Assembly (NCBI GenBank): GCA_031282905.1
Contig: JAITCV010000113.1
Location: 1 to 11,527, forward strand
Direction: 5' to 3'
Length of the DNA: 11,527 nt
Origin: Azoarcus sp.
Lineage (GTDB): Bacteria; Pseudomonadota; Gammaproteobacteria; Burkholderiales; Rhodocyclaceae
The position numbers and the translations under genes are program-made. The notes beneath the pieces were generated by a model. The model was not told the origin of the DNA. It was given only the letters and a program-made list of their open reading frames with translations, and ran no database searches. Shown here piece after piece: positions 1 to 6,687 of this stretch; position 1 is the stretch's first letter, and each line of letters begins with the position of its first letter.

Positions 1-41
1 CGCAGCAACATCCACTTCCCAAACACCGCAGAGAGCCGCGC

Positions 42-69
42 ATTCTACAAGCCAAAAAAAACTTGTCAA
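42..69 (-). promoter_or_regulatory. Near-consensus sigma-70 promoter pointing left, out of the window
   Basis: Read on the minus strand, a perfect -35 TTGACA (64-69) is followed by a 16-base T-rich spacer and a -10 TAGAAT (42-47, 5 of 6 to consensus). It is followed at once by GCGCGGC, the GC-rich discriminator typical of stable-RNA promoters. No coding frame starts in the remaining 41 bases, so the transcript runs past position 1. The style resembles tRNA/rRNA operon promoters of betaproteobacteria, which is an inference. The T-run (54-61, minus-strand sense) is the promoter spacer; I see no hairpin that would make it a terminator for the upstream operon. Nothing else was recognised in 1-179. 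Confidence 0.7.
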
Positions 70-179
70 CAGGAGTGTGACACCTGGTAGCAAGCTTTGT
101 ATCTGCCCACTTTCATCGCGCGATAGTTGTCCGATACCAGGAAGAAGCGGCGCAGTTGCTGGGATACGCTGGAGAGGAT

Positions 180-521
180 TCACCCTATCCTTGCAAGAAA
201 GCAGCTTGCCACACCAGCCAAGACAGCGATTGCCACGCCGGCCGAAGCCGCGTGACGCAACAGAACGGGGCGGTAAGTCATCAACATCACCACCGCCAGC
301 GCCGCGAATGTCAGGATGCCGAACCAGCGGAGGATGGCCAGGGAGAAAGCCGCAATGGCAAGGCATGGCGCAAACGAGAGCGCCAGCAGCAGCCAGCCGA
401 CAAGCTTGCCCCAGGGATCTGGCGCGCTTGCGGCCCCGAAGACCTGGGCGCGATGACGTGACATGGAAAGCGCCAACGCAACGAAACCGGCAAAGGCGAG
501 AAGACTGGCAACGATCGTCAT
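180..521 (-). CDS. DUF3325 family small inner-membrane protein
   Basis: This is a 113-residue, very hydrophobic protein with about four membrane segments (roughly residues 3-20, 40-60, 63-82 and 91-110) and almost no soluble part. Size and pattern fit DUF3325, a family commonly found at the end of siderophore-receptor cassettes with PepSY and DUF3649 proteins; its biochemical role is unknown. The start ATG (519-521) overlaps the TGA of the PepSY gene as ATGA, indicating translational coupling, so this start is preferred over the much longer open frame that runs back through the PepSY gene. It is the last gene of the leftward cluster. No clear intrinsic terminator follows it before the stable-RNA-like promoter at 42-69. 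Assignment rests on recognition of the family and the neighbourhood. Confidence 0.8.
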   Translation of the reverse strand: MTIVASLLAFAGFVALALSMSRHRAQVFGAASAPDPWGKLVGWLLLALSFAPCLAIAAFSLAILRWFGILTFAALAVVMLMTYRPVLLRHAASAGVAIAVLAGVASCFLARIG

Positions 522-2350
522 TCGGTTTTCTCCGTGACGGGATTTGAGACTGGAACGGGTTGGCCGTTGGCTTGGCGCGGGCCGCGCCCTTGGTGATGGC
601 CGACCTTCCAGGCGGCATGGAGCAGCGCGACGCCGATCACGCAGGTGGTGAGATCGAAGCCCGCCACGATCCAATTCCCGCTCGGAAGGGTCACGGCCAA
701 GCTCGCGGCGCGGGTCGTTGCGAAGTTGAGCACCGGGATCGACGCCAGGAGCAGGCCGGCGGCGGTCAGTTGCTCGATCCAAGCCTGTCTGGGCCGCCGC
801 AGCAGCGGATGGATGAAAGCCGCCAGCCAGGCGAGGAAGAAGCAGCGGATTTCCCAACTGGCGCGATCGGCCAGATCGACCGGAAGCAGGCGGTTGGCCC
901 AGAAATAACCCGCCACGGCAATGAGCAAGCCGGCGACCGTCCCGATGTTGAGGACGCCGACCAAATGGTGACCGAAATGGCCCGGCGCGCCCTTGCGCTT
1001 CTCGGTACGCTTGAGCGACCAGAGCACCAGCCCGGTGGCGATCATCACGCTGCCGCCTATCCCGCTGAGAAAGAACAACCAGCGCAAGATCGGCTCCGCG
1101 AAGAGAGCGCGATGAAAGCCGCCAAGCAGGCTGTGGGCGCCGCTGATGGCGCCGGACGAGCGCCCTTCGGCCTCGGTGAGGTACTCGCCCGCGCCGGAAA
1201 AGGACAAACTGCGGGAGCTGCCATGATGCCCGGATTGCAGCAAGCTGCTGTTGTAGGCCGCTTGCAACTCGACGCGGGCGTCGGGTCGTCCTGGGTTGTT
1301 GACCGTCAGCCGGCTGACCGGATCGCCCCATTTCTGTTCGGCAAACGCGATCATCGGGCCGACCGGCGCCAGCGCCACGGTCTCGCCCCGGCCTCGCCTT
1401 TCTTGCTGCGTCTGCCTTTCTTGCGCCTGGGGTCTTTCCTGGCGGCCGCCGAAGTTCGAATCGCCCAGCGGCAACAAGGTGGCCGCAACCAGCATCACAC
1501 CGGTATAGGTGATCATGAGATGGAACGGCAGCGCCAGCACCGAACTGACATCGTGGAAATCGAGCCAGCTACGCTGCCCCTTGCCGGGCCGGAAGGTGAA
1601 GAAATCCGTGAAGATTTTCTTGTGGGTGATGATCCCGCTGATGAGCGCGATGAACATGGCCATCGCCGCGATGCCCACGATCCGGCGCGCCCACTCGCGC
1701 GGCATGGCATGCAATTCGTAGTGGAAATCGTTGAGGAAGTCGCCCCCCGCGGTTTCGCGCGGCTTGACGATTTCGCCGCTGGCCGGATCGAGCGTCATCT
1801 GCTGGCCGCCACGCCGACCGCCCCGGCGACCGGCTGCCGCTGGCGCGCCCGGCGCGGCGCCCGCGGCGCGCGCCCCGGATGGTGTATCCGCCATGCCAGC
1901 ACGATCTGGTGAGGTCTCGCCGGTTTGCGCGCGGGAATGGTTCGAGCGCGCCGGTTCGGGCATTGCCTCGCCATGATCGTCGCCGCGCGGGCGTGGCTGG
2001 GCATTCGGCGCGCCCGTCCCCTCGGCGCGGTTCGGTGGCCCGCCGCGACCGCTTTCTCCCGCCATCTGCCAAGCGATCCTCAGCTCATCCCGGCGCTCAT
2101 CCGGCAATTCCACGCGCCACTGGCTGGCCCTGGGCGCCAGGCTCTCCAGCTTGGCGAGCGCGACCCGGGCAGCCTCTTCGGTCGTGACCGCAGCGGATGG
2201 AACCGCTTCCGGCTGCATCCAGGAAGTGATCTCCTGGCGGAAATAAGCCGTGGTGCCAGTCAGGAAGATTGCATAGCACAGCCAGCCGAGCAGCAGCCCC
2301 AACCAGCCATGCAGCCAGCTCATCGACTGGCGCAGACCCATGTTCCTCAT
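518..2350 (-). CDS. PepSY-associated TM protein (putative siderophore-iron reductase type)
   Basis: This 610-residue inner-membrane protein opens with the PepSY-TM signature: a Trp/His-rich helix at residues 12-37 (LHGWLGLLLGW, then LTGTTAYF). Further membrane spans lie near 222-242, 275-295, 421-446, 461-482, 501-517, 523-545 and 560-580. Histidines typical of the family are present (H14, H210 and H214 in HYELH, H266, H277, H406, H413), and some could ligate haem. Relatives such as FoxB and FpvG sit beside siderophore receptors and are linked to iron release or reduction after import; that role is inferred here. Two low-complexity insertions stand out: residues ~101-183, rich in Gly/Ala/Arg and ending RRGGRRGG, and ~301-323, rich in Gln/Arg/Glu. 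Both lie in soluble, probably periplasmic parts and make the protein longer than usual. Its ATG overlaps the DUF3649 stop and its stop overlaps the DUF3325 start, each as ATGA, so the three genes form one translational unit. Confidence 0.88.
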   Translation of the reverse strand: MRNMGLRQSMSWLHGWLGLLLGWLCYAIFLTGTTAYFRQEITSWMQPEAVPSAAVTTEEAARVALAKLESLAPRASQWRVELPDERRDELRIAWQMAGESGRGGPPNRAEGTGAPNAQPRPRGDDHGEAMPEPARSNHSRAQTGETSPDRAGMADTPSGARAAGAAPGAPAAAGRRGGRRGGQQMTLDPASGEIVKPRETAGGDFLNDFHYELHAMPREWARRIVGIAAMAMFIALISGIITHKKIFTDFFTFRPGKGQRSWLDFHDVSSVLALPFHLMITYTGVMLVAATLLPLGDSNFGGRQERPQAQERQTQQERRGRGETVALAPVGPMIAFAEQKWGDPVSRLTVNNPGRPDARVELQAAYNSSLLQSGHHGSSRSLSFSGAGEYLTEAEGRSSGAISGAHSLLGGFHRALFAEPILRWLFFLSGIGGSVMIATGLVLWSLKRTEKRKGAPGHFGHHLVGVLNIGTVAGLLIAVAGYFWANRLLPVDLADRASWEIRCFFLAWLAAFIHPLLRRPRQAWIEQLTAAGLLLASIPVLNFATTRAASLAVTLPSGNWIVAGFDLTTCVIGVALLHAAWKVGHHQGRGPRQANGQPVPVSNPVTEKTE

Positions 2351-2661
2351 CGCGCGCCTCCCAGCATCAACCAGAGCAGCATGACGGCCAGTGCCGAGAG
2401 GGCTATCCCGCCCACCGCGACACGCAGACGGCGGACCGCGAAAGCCCAGATCACAGCCGTTGCATAGACCAGCGGCCCGATCATCTGGCCCAGGGTCTTG
2501 CCTTGGAAGCCGTCCGCCACCGCACAGGCGATCGCCGCCGCCGCGAACCAGGCGACGGCGTAACTGCCCAGCAGGGCGACGGCCACGCGCGCCAGAATCG
2601 TCCGCTTCATTTCCCGGCGCGGTGTCGCCGCCGCGCTATCGCCTTGTATTGTTTCCACCAT
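2347..2661 (-). CDS. DUF3649 family small membrane protein
   Basis: The 104-residue product has a polar N-terminus (residues 1-22) and three predicted membrane helices near 24-46, 58-75 and 81-100, a layout matching DUF3649. These proteins are annotated as iron-transport associated because they occur with siderophore receptors, PepSY-TM and DUF3325 proteins; the mechanism is unknown. The frame is open further upstream to 2763, but I place the start at 2661 because on the minus strand AAGGAAGA precedes that ATG by about 7 bases. The upstream part also overlaps repeat-rich intergenic DNA. The stop overlaps the PepSY start as ATGA. This is the first gene of the coupled three-gene unit and lies 310 bases downstream of the DUF4198 gene, so it may use its own promoter or read-through. 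Confidence 0.78.
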   Translation of the reverse strand: MVETIQGDSAAATPRREMKRTILARVAVALLGSYAVAWFAAAAIACAVADGFQGKTLGQMIGPLVYATAVIWAFAVRRLRVAVGGIALSALAVMLLWLMLGGAR

Positions 2662-2770
2662 GTTCGATCTTCCTTTTTGCTTGCTCGCCCCGTCCGTCGA
2701 AAACACAGGGCAGGCCGTTTCGGGCCTGTTTGCCATCGTGCCCGCCCGCAAGCGCAAGCACATGGATTTG

Positions 2771-2796
2771 CAGGGGCACGGCGCGCCGTGCCCCTG
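2771..2796. repeat. 26-bp perfect palindrome
   Basis: The 13-base half site CAGGGGCACGGCG is followed directly by its exact reverse complement, with no loop. The core is GGCGCGCC. It lies in the gap upstream of the DUF3649 gene, next to an unrelated palindrome at 2835-2854. It could be a REP-type hairpin, an mRNA-stabilising or transcription-terminating structure, or a protein site; the sequence alone does not decide. Confidence 0.75.
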
Positions 2797-2824
2797 TCGT
2801 TATCGCTGGGAGCGCGGGCATCCT

Positions 2825-2854
2825 GCCTTTGTAGGGGCGACGCATGCGTCGCCC
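2825..2854 (+). repeat. REP-like palindromic repeat, copy A
   Basis: A 20-base perfect palindrome, GGGCGACGCATGCGTCGCCC (2835-2854), is preceded by GCCTTTGTAG. The whole 30-base unit is identical to 8635-8664 and in the same orientation. It lies in non-coding DNA between two iron-uptake genes. A diverged third copy is at 7793-7818. Such dispersed intergenic palindromes behave as REP-type elements in many proteobacteria; no transposase is visible here. Confidence 0.82.
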
Positions 2855-2918
2855 TGCCTGGGAGCGCGAGGGTCACTGGTAGCTTCAGGGGAATTACCGC
2901 TTCTGGGTTCGGAAACAC

Positions 2919-2938
2919 GCGGCGGCGAAAACCGCCGC
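2919..2938 (-). terminator. Candidate intrinsic terminator after the DUF4198 gene
   Basis: On the minus strand GCGGCGG pairs perfectly with CCGCCGC across a six-base loop (TTTTCG). The stem is followed by GTGTTTCC, a weak T-tract. It starts about 33 bases past the DUF4198 stop. The stem is strong but the tail is poor, so it may only attenuate transcription entering the DUF3649-PepSY-DUF3325 unit. Confidence 0.4.
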
Positions 2939-2971
2939 AGCGTGCCCGCGACGTTCATGACGATAACGTGG

Positions 2972-3808
2972 CTATTTCCCCGGATTCGGCTTTGCCGCCG
3001 GGACGGCGGGAAATGGCGCGATGCCATTGGGCTGGACCAGGGTCAATGTCGTCGCATAATTGATTCCATCGTATCTTTCCCCATCGCGCTCGCCCGGCGT
3101 GCGGTCGGCGTGACTGACGCTCAGCACGTATTGCCCTTGCCAAGGCAGATCGAACGACACCTGGCCATTGTCATCGGTGCGCGCCGTCTTGTTCCAACCC
3201 GACTGCACGGCAATGCCAACGCTGGCCTTGGGCAGTGGTTTTCCCCAGAACATGACCTTGAACACGCCGGGTTTTCCGGTCGGAACGATGTCAAGCGCAA
3301 GTTCGGGGGGCAGGGCGGCAAAATCCGTGATGAGGCGCGCGGCGGGCCGATACCAGTTGCGGTTTTCCCGCGGCCCCGCACCGCCTCCGGATCTTCCTTC
3401 GCGCCCCTGTTGCGGCCCTGTCCCTCCGGGTCTTCCTTCGCGCCCACCCGGTTGTGCCCCGTCATCCGCTCTTCCTTCTCGCGTGGAGACGCGGATTGGA
3501 AAACGGGCGTCCTCGGCGGTCAGGCTCTCCCCCGGCGCAAGCCGGACGGGCGCGCCAAAGCCCGTCGCGGTCTTGGTCAGCGCAAGTGTTTCGGTCTTGC
3601 CTTTTGCAAACAGCGTTGCCGTGGGCGCGCCAAAATTATCCAGCAACCCAGGGGAGGCTTCGCGGAGGTTCCCTCCGAATTCGCCAAACCGGAGGATGGC
3701 GTTTCCGCCTTCCGGCTGCTCCAGCCAGATCTCATGCGCGTCCGCCGCGCAAAAGCCAATGGCCGTAATCCCGGCACAAACGATTTGTGAGAGTGTCTTG
3801 AGTTTCAT
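2972..3808 (-). CDS. Periplasmic DUF4198 family protein
   Basis: The 278-residue precursor starts MKLKTLSQ and has a hydrophobic stretch to about residue 22, with probable cleavage before AHEIWLE. The HEIWLE motif directly after the signal peptide is typical of DUF4198 proteins, periplasmic beta-sandwich proteins often encoded beside metal-uptake systems; substrate and mechanism are unknown. A second, carboxypeptidase-regulatory-like beta region with a TDDNGQVSFDLPWQG signature lies at ~195-257. Between them is a hydrophilic insert (~108-148) in which REGR recurs every 13 residues. The frame extends upstream to 3886, but ATG 3806-3808 is chosen because AAGGAAG sits just before it and it begins the signal peptide. 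It lies 97 bases after the receptor stop, probably in the same transcript, followed by a possible terminator. A metal- or siderophore-binding accessory role is inferred only from position. Confidence 0.82.
   Translation of the reverse strand: MKLKTLSQIVCAGITAIGFCAADAHEIWLEQPEGGNAILRFGEFGGNLREASPGLLDNFGAPTATLFAKGKTETLALTKTATGFGAPVRLAPGESLTAEDARFPIRVSTREGRADDGAQPGGREGRPGGTGPQQGREGRSGGGAGPRENRNWYRPAARLITDFAALPPELALDIVPTGKPGVFKVMFWGKPLPKASVGIAVQSGWNKTARTDDNGQVSFDLPWQGQYVLSVSHADRTPGERDGERYDGINYATTLTLVQPNGIAPFPAVPAAKPNPGK
3365..3481 (-). repeat. Three 39-base coding repeats (REGR every 13 residues)
   Basis: Inside the DUF4198 gene, REGR occurs at residues 110, 123 and 136, exactly 13 residues apart, each followed by a Gly/Pro/Gln-rich stretch. 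The underlying 39-base units have diverged, but the CTTCCTTC core is repeated on the plus strand. The region looks like an expanded, disordered linker between two beta domains. Confidence 0.65.
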
Positions 3809-3861
3809 CGTGCTTCCTTTCAGGGGTGAAAAATAAAAGACGTCGCAATGGCATTTCCCGA

Positions 3862-3892
3862 TCATTCGTGAGGTCGACAAAGTCACGGATGA
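3862..3892 (-). repeat. Inverted repeat between receptor and DUF4198 gene
   Basis: TCATTCGTGA (3862-3871) and TCACGGATGA (3883-3892) can pair at 9 of 10 positions around an 11-base loop, 14 bases past the receptor stop. There is no T-run, so a full terminator is unlikely. It could stabilise the receptor mRNA end or reduce read-through into the DUF4198 gene. Confidence 0.4.
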
Positions 3893-3905
3893 AATGGAAA
3901 TGAGA

Positions 3906-6473
3906 TCAGAAGGAGAGCGATAAGGTCACGTAATACGCGCGCCCCGGCTCGTTGTAATTGTTCGCGCCTTTTGATGAACTGCTCGACAGGCGTTGAAGCC
4001 GCTTGTCGAGCAGGTTGTTGATGCCAACCTGGATTCTGGTATTCCTGGCGGGAAAATAACCGACAGAAAGACCAAGGATGTGATAGGGGTCCCGTGGCCT
4101 GAGCGCCTCGGAATCGGTTACCGGTACATTGGTAAACGTATTGTAGGTACGCGGTTTTTGCTTGCCATAGAAGGTCGCCGTCAGGAGAAATGAGAGTTCC
4201 TCCATCGGGTTCCATTCCAATTGGCTATTGACGGTATATTTTGGAACCATGGACAGGGGTTGTCCGGTTTCCTTGCTGTGGTTCTTGTCCATATAGGTCA
4301 GGTTGTTCCTCCACATCAACCGCGGCTTTCCCGCCGTTTGCAGGATCGGTATATTCAGATGACCTTCCAGGCCCCGCACCACCGCTTTGCCGGCGTTGTC
4401 CCAATGAAAAGCGTATTGCCCTGTGGGCAGCTGGTACCACTCGCCGGCCGCGTAGCTCGTACCAATATCGGTCACGATTTTGCTTGAATAGTCATTTTGA
4501 AAGAACGTGAGTCCCGCCCCCCAATTTCCATCCACCCAGGCAAGGCCGACTTCCTTGTTGACGCTGATCTCGGGATCGAGATCAGCATTGCCGAATACGC
4601 CGCAACCACTGGCGAGGTTGAGGTTCTTGGGGCAACCGCCGCCGAAATAATTCGGATTCAATTGATAGAGATTCGGGGCCTTGAATGCCCTGGCGATGCC
4701 CGCCTTGATCGTGATCGTCGGCGTCAACATATAGTGGGCATTGAGATAGGGACTCCAGTTGGCCCCGAATTCATTGTGGTGATCCAGGCGGACGCCGGGA
4801 ATGAGGAGTAAATCCTGGAGGATTTCCACGTTGTCTTCGATGAACAGGCTGTAAAGCGTCTGGGTTGCTTCGGGGTCCGTCCTCTTCACCCTGGCGTCGC
4901 ACACCCCGCCTGGGCATGCCGACATGGAATAGGGATCATCGAGTTTGAAATGGGCGTATTCGGCGCCAACGGTCAAAATCTGCCGGATGCCCCCAAGCGA
5001 CAATGGCGTGTTGAATTCGCTGGCGAGGCGGTAATTGTCCAGCTTGCTTTCCGACCAGCCCATGCCCTGGCTGATGGATCCCTGGTTTTCTCCGCCGCTG
5101 GACATCTCTTCCCGCAGGCGGCGGTTGCTTGTGCCTTCATATGAAAGAATCACTTTGGAAGTCTTGCCGCCACCATAATCGCCTCGCCAATTGAACGATG
5201 CCGTGCGGCGGTACATGATGTTGGTTTCCTCGCTGCCAATCAGCTTCTGGACCTCGCTCGCCATGGTACCGGACGGATTTTCGCCAGCAAAGATGTTGCC
5301 CTGGCGGGAAAACCCTGTTTCGATATCCAGGACGTGTCCGGAGGCAATATCCCAACGCAACAGGGCATTGATGTCGCGATTGCGCACCCCTTCGCGCCCG
5401 GCAGGCGGCACTGTATTCGCGGTATCCGGCGTCGCGTTGATGTTTGGATCATCTGGCGTCGTTTTGGCCGCATTTCCATACAGCCGAAAAGACAATTTGT
5501 CGGATAAGGGCCCGGCGACATGAAAGCTCGCGCGGCGGGTATATGACTCATCCTCGTCTTCCGGCGTCAGCAGATAGAATTGCAGAGAACCCGACAGTGT
5601 CTTTTCTGGTCTTTTGGTAATGATGTTCACCACTCCGCCCATGGAGCCGGAGCCATAGCGCGCGGCGGCAGGGCCGCGAATCACTTCGATGCTTTCGATT
5701 GCTTCCGCGGGCACCCAATTGGTGTCGCCGCGTGAGTTGCGCTCTCCATTGCGCCCCATACGGACGGATTGGCGGGAATTGACTGGCTTGCCGTCGACCA
5801 TGATCAGCGTATTCTCCGGCCCCATTCCTCGCAGATCGATCTGGCGGTTATTGCCAAAAGCGCCCGACGAACCGCTGCCGGTCAGGTTGACGCCGGGCAT
5901 GGTGCGGATGATTTCGGCAAGGTCGTTTGCCGGCGGGCGCTTTTCCAGGTCTTGTGCCGTGATCAGTGAAACACCGGGGGATTGTTTCAATTCTTCCTCG
6001 GCCGTGGCAATGACATTGATTTCAGCAAGCGTGGCCTCCGCCAGGACGCTTTCATTGGCCTGTTGACCGGGTTTCAATACGGGTCTCAATACGTATTGCG
6101 CCGAGCCGTCGGGCACTGCCTCGATATCCGTGCCCGCGAGCAATGCCGACAATGCGTCCTGGACACGGTAATTGCCTTTCAGTCCGGGGCTGTGCTTTCC
6201 TTCGGCAATCCGGGTCAAGCCAGCCAGATAGATGTCCGCCTCCGCCGAGAATCTGGTCAGGACGGCAGGCAAGGGTCCCGCCGGAATATCGTAATAGCGA
6301 GCCGTGTCGACGGCGGAGGCGTCCTCGTTCGCCACGGAAATCTGCGCCAGGGCCGACGAAACCCAGCCTCCCGCGCCAAGAAACAGGATGGCCAAGGCAA
6401 GCCGCGCCGCCCGGGCAGGCCGGGTGGCGAAGATGGCGGTGCCGGTGGCGGCACGAGGAAAACGGCGAAGCAT
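3906..6473 (-). CDS. TonB-dependent siderophore receptor, FepA-like, with N-terminal STN signalling domain
   Basis: This 855-residue outer-membrane receptor has a long Arg-rich signal peptide ending near ALAQ (~44). An STN domain (~60-130; YYDIPAGPLPAVLTRFS, then LKGNYRVQDALSALL) signals to a FecR partner. A possible TonB box (EINVIATA, ~151-158) leads into the plug (~160-288), followed by a beta-barrel ending in YYVTLSLSF with the usual terminal Phe. The plug carries motifs of ferric-enterobactin receptors of the FepA/BfeA kind: RGMGPENTLIMVDGKPV, RGDTNWVP, and EVIRGPAAARYGSGSMGG. Cysteine pairs in CPGGVCD and in the segment CPKN...SGCGVF may form disulfides in surface loops, as in FepA. The substrate is therefore probably a ferric catecholate siderophore (inference). 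AAGGA lies 6-7 bases before the chosen ATG. FecR and FecI family genes lie upstream, completing a cell-surface signalling set. Confidence 0.93.
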   Translation of the reverse strand: MLRRFPRAATGTAIFATRPARAARLALAILFLGAGGWVSSALAQISVANEDASAVDTARYYDIPAGPLPAVLTRFSAEADIYLAGLTRIAEGKHSPGLKGNYRVQDALSALLAGTDIEAVPDGSAQYVLRPVLKPGQQANESVLAEATLAEINVIATAEEELKQSPGVSLITAQDLEKRPPANDLAEIIRTMPGVNLTGSGSSGAFGNNRQIDLRGMGPENTLIMVDGKPVNSRQSVRMGRNGERNSRGDTNWVPAEAIESIEVIRGPAAARYGSGSMGGVVNIITKRPEKTLSGSLQFYLLTPEDEDESYTRRASFHVAGPLSDKLSFRLYGNAAKTTPDDPNINATPDTANTVPPAGREGVRNRDINALLRWDIASGHVLDIETGFSRQGNIFAGENPSGTMASEVQKLIGSEETNIMYRRTASFNWRGDYGGGKTSKVILSYEGTSNRRLREEMSSGGENQGSISQGMGWSESKLDNYRLASEFNTPLSLGGIRQILTVGAEYAHFKLDDPYSMSACPGGVCDARVKRTDPEATQTLYSLFIEDNVEILQDLLLIPGVRLDHHNEFGANWSPYLNAHYMLTPTITIKAGIARAFKAPNLYQLNPNYFGGGCPKNLNLASGCGVFGNADLDPEISVNKEVGLAWVDGNWGAGLTFFQNDYSSKIVTDIGTSYAAGEWYQLPTGQYAFHWDNAGKAVVRGLEGHLNIPILQTAGKPRLMWRNNLTYMDKNHSKETGQPLSMVPKYTVNSQLEWNPMEELSFLLTATFYGKQKPRTYNTFTNVPVTDSEALRPRDPYHILGLSVGYFPARNTRIQVGINNLLDKRLQRLSSSSSKGANNYNEPGRAYYVTLSLSF

Positions 6474-6687
6474 GATCGATCCTTATCAAGATGAATGACA
6501 AACGGGATATCCTCATCTTCGAATCGAGCTGTCCGCGGGAACGGATCGCGCCGTCGCGGGCGATCCGTCGTTCGTCGATGTGGTTTTCTCTTACCTCGTG
6601 AATCAAGCGAGGAAGTGAAAAGCGGAACCACTTCTTGAAAAAAGATGGCAGGCGCGACTTCGCCTTCGCGTCACGAATGATTTGGCA
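6474..6687 (-). promoter_or_regulatory. Receptor upstream region with several hairpins
   Basis: This 214-base gap between fecR-type and receptor genes probably contains the sigma-factor-dependent receptor promoter, but I cannot assign -35/-10 boxes with confidence. Visible structure includes a perfect 9-bp stem, ACGGATCGC (6541-6549) with GCGATCCGT (6560-6568). A 7-bp stem, AAGATGA (6488-6494) with TCATCTT (6513-6519), ends four bases before the receptor's ribosome-binding site. CCTCG/CGAGG lies at 6594-6598 and 6608-6612. Just after the FecR stop, CGCGA/TCGCG (6653-6657, 6666-6670) is followed on the minus strand by a six-T run about ten bases on, which could act as a weak terminator for the sigma/anti-sigma transcript. 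Confidence 0.4.

Larger units (their letters stand above)
2662..2971. other. 310-base gene-free gap rich in palindromes
   Basis: No gene was recognised between the DUF4198 and DUF3649 genes. The gap holds a possible terminator hairpin (2919-2938), a 30-base unit shared with 8635-8664 (2825-2854), a 26-base perfect palindrome (2771-2796), and the short direct repeat CTGGGAGCGCG on either side of the 2835-2854 palindrome (2806-2816 and 2858-2868). Open frames crossing it translate the repeat as GATHASP-like peptides and are not credible genes. No convincing promoter for the DUF3649 gene was seen. Confidence 0.6.

Noticed and set aside
54..61. T-run on the minus strand as terminator of the iron operon
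   Set aside because: No adjacent GC-rich stem precedes it, and it fits as the spacer of a strong promoter.
180..1331. 383-residue minus-strand frame ending in the DUF3325 protein
   Set aside because: Only its last 113 residues are the DUF3325 protein. The rest is an out-of-frame reading of the PepSY gene; the ATGA overlap at 518-521 fixes the true start.
560..1912. 450-residue plus-strand open frame
   Set aside because: It is antisense to the PepSY gene, has no family resemblance and is an Arg/Gly/Ala-rich composition typical of a GC-rich shadow frame.
2660..3790. 376-residue plus-strand frame
   Set aside because: It runs antisense through the DUF4198 gene and through intergenic palindromes, translating the REP copy as a GATHASP-like peptide; no domain is seen.
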